From positions 75,159,554 to 75,223,553 of the forward strand of contig OX485803.1 of the NCBI GenBank assembly GCA_950295325.1: 64,000 bases of DNA, given 5' to 3'. The DNA comes from Polytrichum commune (taxonomy: Eukaryota; Streptophyta; Polytrichopsida; Polytrichales; Polytrichaceae). Below, one piece after another: positions 35,301 through 47,730 of the stretch. A program made the position numbers and the translations under genes. The notes below the pieces were generated by a model. The model was not told where the DNA came from. It ran no database searches and worked only from the letters and a program-made list of their open reading frames with translations. Numbering within the stretch: the first letter of the stretch is position 1; each line of letters begins with the position of its first letter.

Positions 35301-38300
35301 GTCTCACTGTCTTCAGAGATCAGGTTTGGAGGTCTTACCATTTTGCCTCTCCATCTATACTATTTTCCAGTACTGCAACAGTAATAAATCCATTCATATT
35401 TCAAGAGTTGTAGAGTAGTATCATAGAATAAATTGCAGCCTGAATCTGCTTTATAGCTCATGATAAATTGGGTGATTGTGCATATGTCAAGGGTTCTTTA
35501 GTTCTTGATTTCCATAGTGGTAGATTTTGGGAAGATAATGTCATACCTTGCTTTCATATGTTTTTTGTGGACATCACCAGTATGTCCTGGCATCTCTCAA
35601 ATCATCTGACTTGATCTGATTTAACTTAGCTGTATTCCTGCAGGAGTTTTCGTCTGATATGGGGAGCCGTGGTGTAAAGCGTATTGCTGATGTGTCTCGT
35701 CTACGTATATCCCAATTCTCTCAGGTGCATATTTTAAGTGAAATGCAAGCAGCCTTTGGATTACTATATGCAATATAATTTTGTGCTGTGATTATATGTC
35801 TCAAGTCCTTGGTGTTTTTTCTGACTTGATGGTTAACTCTTTCCAGGATGCTGGTCCAATGGCACATCCAGTGCGCCCTCACTCTTACATAAAGATGGAT
35901 AATTTCTACACAGGTTAGTTGATTTTCAGCCCAAGTGATTGGATTACCATGTGATTTGATTAACATCTATTTGGTTCTGGAAAATGTGCATTTGTGATTT
36001 CACTGACTGAATTTATGTGTTAAATGTGGGTGTTGATCTGCAAATCATTGGTGCTGCCCCTCAATGACAGTCACTGTAAGTTAATCCTGTTCATTGCCTG
36101 GTATACAAGTCACAATAATTTTAATGTTCCTTAAATTATATCTGCTTGTCTTTATTTTAAAAGAATACTGTGAAATAAGTGATACATATGTTTGAAGTGA
36201 GATCTAGAAAATTTGTTCTCCATAGTATTGGTTTTGTTGGTTGTTTTAGGAAATAAACTCAAAAGTACTTCCAATGTCAGAGTTTAGAACACATCACTGA
36301 TGGATGTGTGTTGTTTTAATGGTGGTCTCTCTCCGCCATTGCACTACCCAACATCTGGATTGCAGGTTTATGAGAAGGTAAGAACATTTTGGTGCAATGT
36401 TTCGCTTTTGATTCTATCAGCTCATGAATTTGTGGCATGAATGTGACTATAAGTAGTTGTTTTGCTGAGGAACTATGTATCATTTCTATTTCTTTTCCAA
36501 TTTGCTCATTATCTTTTTCAGAAAATGGTTAAAATATTCTGCATCTACTTATTCAACCCTTCAAGCTATGTACTGTTTAAAACATGAATGGGAAATTAGC
36601 TATAACATATTCATTTATTTCTTAATTTCAGGGTGCGGAAGTTGTTCGCATGTACCAGACTCTACTCGGCAAAACCGGCTTCCGCAAGGTCAGAGCCACT
36701 TGTCTTAAAGTTCTCTTTACTGTTGTTTTTGTTTTGTTTTCCTCATTTCCAAATGTTTTCCAAATATTCTTGTTTTTTATACTAAATGGAATTCGTATGG
36801 CTCATCCTGATTGCTTCGCTTTGACAATACAGGGTATGGACTTGTACTTCAAACGACACGATGGACAAGCTGTCACTTGTGAAGAATTTCTTGCTGCCAT
36901 GTTTGATGCCAATGATGTCAAGTTCCCCACTTTTCCGCTATGGTGAGTACACCTGTTCAATTGGTAAATGTCCTTCAACAGTCCGCAATTTCAATGTATA
37001 TGAAATAGAACCCATATCTAGTCCTCAATGGTGTATCATTTACACGTCTGAGCAAATAGGTGGTGATATTAGTTTGTACAACTTGTTTTCTCTTTCCAAA
37101 AGTGTATGGATACCCACAGAGGATAGAGATTGTGGGAAGCTCTCATGGTACGTATCCTAATTTATACACTGATTATCAATTTGTTTTTGTAGGTATGCGC
37201 AGGCTGGTACTCCTACTTTGACCGTAACTACATCATACAACTCTGATGCTCAAACCTTCACTTTGAAGTGCAAGTAAGTATTAGAGTCATTGGTCTCGTC
37301 TGCTCTTTGAAAGATTCTAACTCCATCAAAACCAGTTTTATACATGTGGTTCTTGGATTCACTAGTTGGTAGGCCTTTTATTTATTAACATACACATGGA
37401 TGCAAAGTAAAATAAGGAACGTCAAAAATGCTCACATTGTAATCTATTTACCCTCAAACTTGGTCTAAGGTAGACTACAGTTACTTCCAGGAAGTTTGGC
37501 CTCTTTCAGTGTGCAATAATACCAGAAACAAATCCAATTGATAAGCAAATCTTGTTCAAATTCAATACCATAAGGATGAGATCAAGGTTACAAAATGTCA
37601 ATTTTTTTTGCATTGACTATATGACTATATCATCCAATGAGAATTTTTGTTGATCCTTGTATTGAGGGATGCCTTCAAAAGAGATTGGACTTTGTTCAAA
37701 ATTGTTATCCATTCTAAAGCTAAATAGTCAACTTAATTGAGGGGACGTACTTGGTCATTTGGCTTTTGACTTTGAGATAGATCCAGCACTTTTGACTTCG
37801 TACAATCATGCCAGGAACAGGGGAGATCAGAAATTTCCATAGGTTGTTGCTAAAATTACACATCATATTCACGATTTAAAAAAAAAAAACCTGAACTCTG
37901 AAACCCAAAATGAGAATCATGGCAAACACAAAAACTAACTGTAAGTTATGCCATTTTTGCCTTAAGTTATCCTTGTTTTTCTGTTGAATCTTGTGGAAGA
38001 GTGGCTCAAATTATAGTACTCTCTGTGTGATCTGATTTGATCATTATTGCAGACAAGAAGTTCCTGCCACCCCTGGGCAATCAATGAAGGAGCCTATGCT
38101 TCTACCTTTAGCTGTGGGCCTTTTGGATTCCCAAGGCCAAGACATGCGTCTCACCTCTGTCAAGGATGGCGCATCTCTTCACAACTTGACCAGTTCTGAT
38201 GGTAGCTTTGTCACAACTGCTGTATTGCATGTTGATAAGGTGAATTTCTGGTCTGTGTTCAATTGTACACTTGATGGCTTATATAGTTTGCAACATGCCA

Positions 38301-41300
38301 CAAGGTTGATGTACACTTAGAACCACTGTCTTCCTCTGGAAAAAAACTCTTAAGAGGTGCATGGGGTTTTCCAGTGTCCTTGGTATGTGATGTGTTTGTG
38401 GTCTTGAAAAGTTGCAGTTTTGTATACTCTACCCACAGGGTGGTGTTTTGGAGCATGAACTATTGTTTTATGTTTGCTAATAGTCCAATAGGCATTCTAA
38501 CAGGACAATGTGTGTTTGAATTTGGTTTGTCAGGCAGAGCAGGAATTCACATTTGTGGACATTACAGAAAAACCAGTACCATCATTGTTGCGTAACTTCA
38601 GTGCACCTGTTCGGCTAGTATCAGATGTTACAGATGATGACCTCTTTTTCCTTCTAGCCCATGATTCCGATCAGTTCAACAGGTGAATGCCAATGGGTCC
38701 ACTTTGTCAGTTCGAAGTAAATTCTCGTTTTATTTTGTATTTCTAATGTGACATGGAACAGAAGTATTTCCTGTTGGATTCTTTGACTCTACAGATAGAC
38801 TCTTACATGATGTGCGCTAACTCTGAACAGGTGGGAGGCTGGGCAAACTTTAAGCCGGAAGTTGATGTTGAACTTGGTCACTTCTCAACAGAAAGGAGAG
38901 AAGCTCAGTGTGAATACTGCCTTTATTGATGGCATTCGCAGCACACTCACCAATTCCTCACTTGATAAGGTTCTTGGATTGTCATTCTGATTTCTTGATG
39001 GGCACTCTCTTTAATTATACCTTAAATTGTACCTTTTTCCATTTAGCCTACTGCTCCCAGGATATTAAAACAGAATTACTATGATTTTAACAATCATAGA
39101 AAGTCCAAATGAATTCCATCATCATTTTTCTCATAAATTTTGAAGCTGATATGAATATGTTTTTCTTTATCAATGTGAAGATTCTCTTTCTTCTTAAATT
39201 GATCATATGGGTCCCCCAATTTATGTTGACTATTGAACCTAGTTTCCTGCAATCTCTATCCAACAAATATTTTTGTTGTCCGTCCTTAGATATGCACCCC
39301 ACACACACATCACAAGTATAGGTGTCTGATGAAGATAAGTAAGTGAATTAGGCCCTCTTACCTTAACTTGTGCTGTAGCTCAAAATCTAACACTGGGATT
39401 TAAATTTCTGCAGGAGTTTGTTTCAAAATGCTTGGCATTGCCAGGCGAAAGTGAAATTGCAGATCTCATGGAGGTTGCTGACCCAGATGCTATACACACC
39501 GTTCGAAGATTCCTTATCAAAGAAATTGCGGCTAATCTGCGTCAGGAACTATTGAGGACGGTATGAAGAACTAAACATGAAATGGTCAAGAACCAATTTG
39601 TATAATCTACGCTGTTATTGATCTGACCATATGGAATATGTGTACAGTCTTTTGCCTGTCCATATATTTTGTACCTCAATGTACTCTACCAATATGGACT
39701 CCTGTTTGTGATCTGACTGTTATTTGTTTGATGGGTATATGCAGGTGGAAGAAAATCGTAGTGCAGATGAATATGACCCTAGCCACCAGCACAGAGCCCG
39801 TCGATCTTTGAAAAATGCAGCTTTGGGTAACTATCTCTATAACTCTATTCGCTACTGTTGATATGATTGTTTGTTTGCTACTATAATTCCGTCAGAGATG
39901 TGTGAAATCTGTCACTGAGGCATGATCAGAACTTTTATATCACGCTCCCCTTAATATACTTAAGATCAAGTTGAGAGCTTGAACTTCCAAAGATTTCTGG
40001 GAGTTTGATACTTGGAGATGATAAACTTTCATCCAAAGCTCATACTATTAAGAGCTTCACCAATCTTCAACTCAATAGTTTGAGCAAGTACATCATAGCC
40101 ATGCTCAAAAGTGAGATATCAAGGGGGGAATGATACTAAACAAAGAAGCATCCTTGACAAGCCAAAGAATGCTTGAAAATGGAGGTAGCTTGCCAATAGT
40201 GGCATTGTAAGCCCTATAAAAAGTTCAAGCTCTCAATTTGAAGCTCATGTTTAACGCGGATTTGAGTGAACAAGCAGGCATGCAGGGCCAATGAGAAGTC
40301 TCCTTCTTCAAGCTGTAAACCTCTCTAGTCTAAAGGGGGCCTAAGTTGTTAGTAATCACAATCACTGCCCTCTTGTGCATCATTTTCAGTGCTAGTGCAA
40401 TTAAAGGACCACAATTTCAGTGCTAGTGCAATCACATATCTATGCAATTATGTCGTACATTAACATTTTTATGTTGGGTTGCAGCGTACTTGAATTCTTT
40501 GAATGAACCTGAGCTCACAGACTTGGCTTTGAGCGAGTACAAGAATGCCACAAACATGACTGATCAATTCTCTGCTCTCGCTGCCATTTGCCAAAACTCG
40601 GGAGATGCACGCTCTAGAGCCTTATCTGATTTCTACGAGCAATGGAAAGATGAAACCCTGGTAACCCACATATTTGTGATTTCAAGAATTGGCTTGCAAG
40701 GATAATCTATTTTAGTTCACCTTACAAAGTCATTACAATGTTATCCACCCCCAAGTATCTGAGAGCCCCAATCTGGGTCTCTCCATGTATCAAAATTAGT
40801 TAAGTGTCGATGGTGGTTCTATCTAAATCTAAGTCATTCCTCAAGTGCACTCTTCAAGTACCTTAATTGTTTCTGAAGATTTGGGTTTACATAAACAGCT
40901 TGGGTGCCCTTGGATGCAAATACATTAGTAATTTAATACATGCAGGTATGTAGTATTTGATACATGCAGATACGTAGTAATCTGATCATGAATGTCACAT
41001 ATAAGTTTATGTTCTTCTTTGACATAAGATAATGTACCAAATAAACTTTGCAACCTTTTATGAAAGAATGTGGGTGTAAGACTTGGCGAGGCTTGTAGAA
41101 ATTGTTTATATAGGTCATACATTGAGGCCCTTGGTCCTTCAAGGGTTAATATGGGCTTGTAGCCTGTCACTTTCTTTTTGGTGGGTTTCTAATGCAGATT
41201 TAACTCGAATTTTTGACCAGGTCATCAACAAGTGGCTGGCTTTGCAAGCTATGTCTGACATTGCAGGCAATGTCAAGCATGTGCGGAACCTCCTGGAACA

Positions 41301-42618
41301 CCCTGCTTTTGATATCCGCAATCCAAACAAGGTTTGTCCCCTCACCTGGAATTGGCAAAGTCTGGGTTTGTCAGATAATTTTGTTGATTAGTCAGGAGCA
41401 GCCCAGTAATACTAGGTTCAACATTTGATGCCTGGAGTGATGATAATGCTGTGTGTTGGAATTTCAGGTTTATTCCTTGATTGGTGGTTTCTGCGCCTCC
41501 GCTGTAAACTTCCATGCCAAGGATGGTTCTGGATACCAGTTTTTGGGAGATGTTGTTCTCCAGCTGGATAAACTTAACCCCCAGGTATCTATTTGATATA
41601 ATTGGGTTCAATAGCCGTTCCAGCTTACATGATAGATCATCAACTGGAAAAGCTATGAGTTCTTAGATTTGTTTCGGAGATGCTTCACTCCCATTTGATA
41701 GTTTATGATTACTAATGATCTTATTGCTCTTGCTGCAACATCGTTTTACACATGAATCTAACAACAGAAATGCTACATATTTGAAACTACAAAGCCCATT
41801 TGTGTTAAGGTAGATGTGCCTAAATTGAACACTACATTAGTCTGCGTGCCTATATTGAAGTGGTATGTGGTTAGATGTAGATCTAAGAACTGATATATAA
41901 AAAAGAGATTGGACCATGTGCTCAAAACATGCTAACCATTCTAGGCTCAATAGTAAACATGATTGGAGGGACATCTATGACCACTTAATGAGCTTGAGAA
42001 TCTTCACTTTGACATTGAGTAAGATATTCATATGAGCTCCAAATATCATGAGGCAAATGGCTATGGGCATGATTTGGATTTGAAAATCATCTTGCAGTAA
42101 TTGCATGCTCCATATCCTATGAGAAGTGGATGCAGAGAACAGTATCCATGTTAAGGCTTGTCTAGCTTACCTGTACCTTCTTCTGAATCAGAGAATAAGA
42201 GTCAGGGATCTTTGTGTTTGATTACTGGCATGGCCGGTGCAGGTGGCTTCACGGATGGTGTCTGCTTTCTCGAGATGGAGAAGGTTTGATAAAGAAAGGC
42301 AGGCCTTGTCTAAGGTGAAGACTACTCCTCAATTGTGAAAATTTAGATCCACATATATAATTTGTATAGATAATGAGCTGGTGGATATTGTGAGTTATTG
42401 AGGTTAATCATTCTGAAAACTGGTCTAAATTCATAAATTAGCTCGAACTGGAGTATTTCAAGAACAACCATTTCTTCTTTGTCAATTATCCCACATACCT
42501 ATGAGTAATCTAATCTGATATCATGGGATGTCTGCAGGCCCAGCTGGAGCGGATCACAAGCACCAACGGTCTTTCTGACAATGTTTTTGAGATTGCGTCA
42601 AAGAGTCTGGCTTCATAA
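29026..42618 (+). CDS. Plastid-type M1 aminopeptidase (aminopeptidase N-like)
   Basis: Zinc metallopeptidase removing N-terminal residues. Thirty exons: 29026-29361, 31499-31546, 31725-31862, 32164-32236, 32355-32431, 32698-32886, 33032-33139, 33683-33895, 34270-34331, 34493-34520, 34687-34773, 35011-35036, 35260-35323, 35644-35724, 35847-35913, 36071-36075, 36366-36377, 36632-36688, 36833-36942, 37193-37273, 38053-38239, 38534-38682, 38831-38969, 39414-39560, 39745-39826, 40485-40660, 41221-41331, 41468-41584, 42243-42314, 42538-42618. They join without a stop into 3123 nt, 1040 aa. GAMEN substrate motif at residues 416-420; HEYFH zinc site at 452-456 with the third ligand E475 (HExxH-x18-E). 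An Ig-like then helical C-terminal half follows, typical of PepN-type enzymes. The sequence is very close to plant homologues (about 900-990 aa). Residues 1-150 are a Ser-rich presumed plastid transit peptide. Exons 1-2 are the least certain; exons 3-30 are firm. All introns are GT-AG except one GC-AG (32887-33031). Confidence 0.93.
30768..30800. repeat. (GATA/GTAG)n simple repeat in intron 1
   Basis: A short GATAGGTAGATAGGTAGATG-type repeat. No role is apparent. Confidence 0.8.
31794..31796 (+). other. Internal ATG that could start a cytosolic form
   Basis: Met152 in exon 3, just before [13 protein letters not shown], lies where the conserved catalytic protein begins. Transcription or translation from here would give an ~889-aa protein without the transit peptide. 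The 2.1-kb intron 1 leaves room for a second promoter. This is inference. Confidence 0.3.
32887..33031 (+). other. GC-AG intron in the aminopeptidase gene
   Basis: Family similarity demands ...KITYFQ followed directly by DRPDVM. The exon therefore ends CAG at 32886 and the intron begins GCACGG and not GT. The nearest GT (32892) would add residues and break the frame. GC-AG introns are a known minority class with strong CAG exon ends, as here. Confidence 0.75.
36071..36075 (+). other. 5-nt microexon (TCACT)
   Basis: Exon 15 ends TTCTACACAG at 35913 and exon 17 is GTTTATGAGAAG. The conserved protein needs Y-T-V-T-V-Y-E-K here, so TCACT must come between. TCACT sits at 36071-36075 between a good acceptor (ATGACAG) and a consensus donor (GTAAGT). 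Joined, ACA-GTC-ACT-GTT keeps frame and sequence. Confidence 0.85.
36366..36377 (+). other. 12-nt microexon (VYEK)
   Basis: GTTTATGAGAAG lies between GATTGCAG and GTAAGAAC and encodes V-Y-E-K, which the family places directly before GAEVVRMY in the next exon (36632). Confidence 0.88.
41803..42165. mobile_element. Degenerate TIR-type repeat in aminopeptidase intron 28
   Basis: Starts TTAAGGTAGATGTGCCTAAA and shares with 46758-47135 and 55207-55540 a series of blocks in the same order: GGTATGTGGTTAG, CAATAGT.AACAT.ATTG, TATGACCA.TTAATGAGC, ATTCATATGAGCTCCAAA, ATGGCTA. The right end is unclear here (AGCTTACCTGT) but reads CATCTACCTTA in the 46758 copy, the complement of the left end. It is a non-coding dispersed family, superfamily unknown. 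Confidence 0.5.
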
Positions 42619-43080
42619 CAAATGGCTGAATCAATGGGAGATACGGCTTTGGTTTGGAAAAGATGGACAGTGTTTGGGTTGCGCCAAGATTCGTAGTAGG
42701 CTGAGAAGTACCCAGTGTTCATTTTTGTGCTTCTTACACCAAAGCATGCAAATGCAAAATGGAACACAATGATAGTTTGGCCCAATTGTGAAACCCAGCC
42801 TCCTCCCTATCCCTTGTCTTCTTGGCTGGATGTCTGTCTTCATTCAACTCTGGTTTCAATTCTCAGAAGTAGTAATTCTTTGCCATTATTCATTGCACAA
42901 CTAAAGCCACAAGTGGGCAGTCGATCTGCACTAGGTACATGATGTACTCAAGCGCATTTGAAGTCTCTTTATGTGTTTTTTTTGTCTGTGAGTTGTTTGT
43001 CTTTCGAGTGTGGTTCCTTTGTGCATATTACACATCGTTTTTATTGATTTATGTTGATTTTGAAGTTTTTTTCCATCTTG
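42619..43080 (+). other. Aminopeptidase 3' UTR region
   Basis: Follows the TAA at 42616-42618. T-rich 3' sequence with no clear AATAAA; the transcript end is not fixed. Confidence 0.3.
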
Positions 43081-43099
43081 GGCACTAGCCTTAGTTTCA

Positions 43100-44742
43100 G
43101 TCTCACTGAACTATGGGTGGGTTTAGACTAGGGTCCAGAACCAAAGAAACTCCAAAATTGAGCGATCCTTTTGGTTGAGAGCAAAAATTTGGACCCAAGG
43201 AGTTTACATCCTTTTAGGGTCTACAATAGGCTATGCACAACGGTTCCATTGTGCTAAACCTCAGATTGACCCTTCCAAGGCTGGCTTGGCCCATGCATCC
43301 TAGTAGGACAATATAGAAAGCCGGGTTTTAATGACCCGATTGCCACTCTTTGTGTATGGTTATTCAAGCATCAAGAAAATTTGGGTGACTTTGTCTTGAA
43401 ATAGAATCCCGGAAGTCCAAAGGCTTATTGGACTAAAAGTACATCAAAGGTGGTGTCATATTGCTTAATTCCTTAAGAGTGGTGTAGTGTGGTAGCCTAC
43501 ATGAGATAGAGGCTCATGTCAACTTGATGGTCTAATTGAAAGAAAGAGACTAACTATAATGGAATTATATAGGGAACATCCCAACACAAAATTTGCTTCA
43601 CTTTTAAGTGCATTATAGGAGCAAAGTGGCATAGTTTAGTATCTCTAGAGATAGGGATAGCCGTCCATTGTCCAGTTTCAATGCCAAGTTTGGTTCAAGG
43701 TGGGGTACGCAACAATGATGTTGCATTGTAGTGGAGTCTATGCTTGCTTCGAGCACAATTCACATTTGTATTTGAGGCAAATCCATAAAGTGGAGATAAT
43801 CTAGTTTCTTCTTTGAGAGGTGGAAGGAGTTCCACTCTTTAGCAAGAAAAGCCTCCTTGATAGCATCATATGTTATTTTTGATGTGGGTTGTCATGGGTT
43901 TCCCATAAGATAGACCCCATGATGTCTTCCACATGGCTGTTGATTTGTGCCAAGTGTTAAATTCTTGTTCAGCTAGGTGTTGGGAGAGTGAGGTTGCTTT
44001 ATTGACTCACTAGGAGGGGGAAAGGTGGGCAAGCCATTGTTGGAAGCCCATAGTAAGCTTGAGTGTATAATTCTATGGGTAGTGCTCCAAATTTAGCCAA
44101 CAAAATATGATAGGTAGTCGAAGAATGCACTTTGACATGAGACATTATATGCATCTTCAAGCCCTTTTCGAAAAACCAATAAAGGTTTTTCAAGACACAT
44201 CCCCAAATTTTGGTGCCATATATGATAGTGGGAAGCACCAAAGCCTTGAATAGATGTGATTTGAGTTCCCAACACGTGACTCTATCTATTGCTTTTGTCC
44301 TTGAAGCTTGCACTTTTTGTAGTCTCGATGTCAATTTATCTAAGACGAATATCATGATCATTGGCTGCAACAAAAGGAAATTAAACCAAGAAATGTCTCA
44401 CCTAGGCAAGGTTCAAATTGAGAAAACCCATGGATATAAGTACCTTGGGATTGAAGTATTTGTAAGCCTAATCCTAATTTAGGGAGCAAACCAACATCAT
44501 CAACATAGAGAAGAATGGCAACCCCTATATTAAATACATGCGGAGAATCTCCGTCCATCTCATCCAAATATGTTGCAAATCCATCAATATATAAGTCGAA
44601 TAGTGTGGGGGAAAGGGGACATCTTTGTTTAACCCTAATGTCACACATTACTTTGTCATGTGTATCCCTATTGGTTCGTCCTTTTGCATAGATTGCGGTA
44701 TACTTTGTTTGTTGCACATGCATTGGTATGCTTAAACGCACG
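43100..44742 (-). pseudogene. 5'-truncated LINE (non-LTR retrotransposon) reverse transcriptase relic
   Basis: On the minus strand, 44741-44450 reads VKQRCPLSPTLFDLYIDGF and then AILLYVDDVGLL, the RT palm motifs with the Y-x-D-D catalytic core. Around 44400-44340 comes GCNKRKLN in another frame. From 44290 to 44030 comes WELKSHLFKALVLPTIIYGT and SSTTYHILLAKFGALPIELY, the RT thumb and linker typical of plant LINEs. Frames change several times and stops are present, so it is dead. The N-terminal endonuclease is absent, as expected for 5' truncation. A second copy of the downstream part lies at 53300-54310 on the plus strand. Confidence 0.8.
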
Positions 44743-44859
44743 TATTAATCTTCATAAACTCATGGTTTGGGACTAATTCCATGAGTTAATATGCTTTACC
44801 TTACAAATAACTTAAATATGGTATCACTTCCCCACAAAATATTGTTGATTTCAACTCAA

Positions 44860-45190
44860 GAAAATCCAGTCCTAAAAGTTAGATTGCTTCAACCCCATTA
44901 ATATCTACTTTTAAAGAGTTTTTCTAGATCACAGCCTTCATTACAATTTTTAGATCAAACTAATCCATCAATAGAACTTAGTGCATAAACGAAGATTAAG
45001 TTCTTTAGGTCTTAGAGAATTAACATGACGAACATCTAGTTGTCAAGGTGATATTCATTTTAGCCATTATGGTCGTATTTGTCCTATTGGGACTTCTAGA
45101 GGTACGAGTGTTGGACTAATTGCTTCATTGACTACTTATGCAAACGTTAATAATTGGGGATATTTAGAAAGTCCATTTTATAAAAAAAAT
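44860..45190 (+). pseudogene. rpoB: Plastid rpoB insertion (NUPT), decayed
   Basis: The plus strand at about 45041-45187 reads [17 protein letters not shown], then [11 protein letters not shown] and [10 protein letters not shown], the conserved fork region of the plastid RNA polymerase beta subunit. Upstream, in shifted frames, are FLDQTNPSIELS (about 44947-44982) and LSSLGL (about 44998-45015), which precede it in RpoB in the same order. Frameshifts and stops show decay. It is a nuclear copy of chloroplast DNA, not a working gene. Confidence 0.82.
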
Positions 45191-46550
45191 TAAATTTTGA
45201 AAGAAAGAAAAAAAACCGTTCATTCATCAGTTACAAAATTTTGAAGTGGCTTGGACCTTGCTTCAACATTTAACTTGAGAAATATTGTGGAATGTATGTA
45301 ATATCACATTGATCATATATACTTCACTAGCATATCAAACATGCATCACCTAAATTGGACTTGATGAAATAGGTATATTCAAGTCATTCTACTGAATTAA
45401 TCATCATGTTGACATTAGCCACTCTCTCACATAGGTCACAAGACTCCATTACTTTGGAGAATTAACCTTTTTAACTCAACTTGGATGTACTTGCTTATGT
45501 CAATCAAAGGTTTAGGGTGGTGGGTCCCATGGAGAAACCCTATTCTAAATCTTAAGTTTTTTTTTTAAATCACAAATTATGTGATTGGAAGAGGAGGTCC
45601 AATCAATACATATAATACCTTTCATGTCTTACGTAATAAGACGTGTGGAAGAAAAATTAAAATTTTCATGAAGAGATATCTATTGTTATTTTTAAAAATA
45701 TGATGTTTGTTGAATATCGGTATACAATTGTGAATGTTTTTCACAAGTTAAATAGAACATAATCACAAAAGCCTTGATGAAAAGAGGTTCTCATATATAC
45801 ATATGTGTGTGTGCGCGCGCAACGTAAGTTTTCATAAAAGACACTTGTGCAATTTATAACTACATGACTTGGATCCTATTATGTCCCCTAATTGATTAAA
45901 ACGAGTTTAAATATTTTAAATTTATTTTAAAATATAAATTATTAAATGTAACTTTGACATATATATATATATTGTATTCATACGAGGCATGTCCTATCTT
46001 CACCTAACATGGACATGCTTACGTGGGTTGCTTACTAAATGAATCATATATCCACTATATTTTAAAGGTGAGCATAAGAAAAAACACCAACTATGACAAC
46101 CATTGTAAACATAATTTAGGGACCTCAATTGTGTGCATAAAATGAACACAAGGATCTTCATCAAGTGCTCATATAGATATTCTCCAATCATGTTGACTAT
46201 TGACCCTAAAATTGCCAATGTAAATATCAAGTGGTCCAAAAAAATGATAAAACACCTCAACTATAGCCATGGAGGCATTTGAGGAATCCATGTATAAAGT
46301 ATAAAACATTAGCATTTGAGCTCAACCATATTCATGTATAGAACTAGGCCTGAATTTCTAAGCTCACAAGCTACCTCGATCCTTGGAGGATATCTATGTG
46401 AACCCAAAAAAAATTGAAAACATATATGAAAGTAGTAACCAATAAAAATGAAATTATAAAATGGCTCAAAATATTTTATTGAAAAGTCTCTCAAGTTGCA
46501 ACTAAGGGGGGAGGGACGATTGAGGAATAAAAAAACAAATGATAATTTAA
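45191..46550. other. AT-rich spacer with repeat fragments
   Basis: No gene. At about 46050-46230 the minus strand carries a partial copy of the dispersed family found at 41803 (CAATAGTCAACATGATTGGA). Short TG/CG (45803-45820) and AT (45957-45974) simple repeats are present. Confidence 0.4.
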
Positions 46551-46650
46551 CTTTCTCTTGATTTTACAAAGGTACCTCCTCCCTTGCCGCATCTCTCTAT
46601 CTGCGACTCCTCTCCACCTCTCTTCCTCTTTCCTCCCTTTGTTCTTCTCT

Positions 46651-46725
46651 ATGCACACCTCCCTTCTTCTACTCACCATTGTTGTTGCAGGAGCGTTGCC
46701 GCCACCTCGATCGCCAGCAGTCAAG
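46651..46725 (+). other. Possible orphan signal-peptide exon
   Basis: ATG followed by HTSLLLLTIVVAGALPPPR and then a GTAAGT donor after SPAVK looks like a first exon coding for a secretion signal. No following exon with a recognisable domain was found before the dispersed repeat at 46758. It may be chance or a dead gene start. Confidence 0.2.
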
Positions 46726-46757
46726 GTAAGTCTTCCAACTTCTTCACATTTGGAATT

Positions 46758-47135
46758 TCTTAGAATTAGATAGATGTGCCTAATTTAGTAAATGATCATA
46801 ATCGGAGACCTATGTTCAAGTGGTAGGTGGTTAGGTGTGACTTCAAAAATACACCAAAAATATATGCATTTAAAACATATTACACTATATTCATTAAATA
46901 CAATAATTTTTCTAAGATCAAATAGTCAACGTATTTGTTGGGGGGGACCTATATGACCATTTAATGAGCACACAAACTTCACTATTCATATGAGCTCCAA
47001 AAAATTAAGAGAAAAATGGCTACGGCTTTGATATGTATTTGCTAATCATCTCATTCTAATAGTGTGTTTCATATCATAGGAGAAACGGGTTGGTTGGAAA
47101 AAATAACCATTTAAGTCCCATCTACCTTAGTGCTC
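46758..47135. mobile_element. Degenerate TIR-type repeat, second copy
   Basis: Left end TAGATAGATGTGCCTAATTT, right end CCCATCTACCTTAG; internal blocks as in the 41803 copy. It lies 600 bp upstream of the TDRD3-like gene. Confidence 0.55.
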
Positions 47136-47730
47136 AAAGTGCCCGTCATAGGCGCTTCTGCTTTTGGGCGAAGAAATAAACAAACGGCTTGTAGGAAGAG
47201 TGCTTTGCCCTAGTAATATCTTGCACATGTGGCATGCTTGGTTGTTCGACCAAGACCAAACTTTGGTTCATTTTAGAGACCGCTTTGCAATAACAATCAA
47301 CTGCATTTGAACTCCACTTGAAAAATGAGTTACTAACACCATATATGACTGATTATGGTTGGTTGCCAAACTTTGACCCATTTAAGAGGCCATCCCTAGG
47401 TCTTTTCCCAAGGGCAGACCTAAAAATAAATTAGAGTCCCAGCTGCCACGGTGACATTTCGAACTCCTGTCAATCACTTTTCGTCAAACTTCCTTTAAAG
47501 TTTGTTTTAAAAAAGTTGTGCCCGAAAAGTTTATGAAAATGTCTCCCCGAGAAACCTTAGCGAGGAACTTTTAGGGTTTTAGCTCCGATTATTGCAATCT
47601 TCAAGTGCTCCATTTAGTTTCCAAGGCTTACGGAGGACAACGAGATCGATTGTTTTGTCGTGCTTCCGCATTCATTGAACCCGTGATTGCAAACAATATC
47701 TCAAATTCATGATGTATTGGTCTTGATTTT
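47136..47730 (+). promoter_or_regulatory. Upstream region of the TDRD3-like gene
   Basis: No gene and no clear TATA box. An ATG at 47710 opens a frame of only a few codons (stop within 47728), which could act as a short upstream ORF. Confidence 0.25.
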
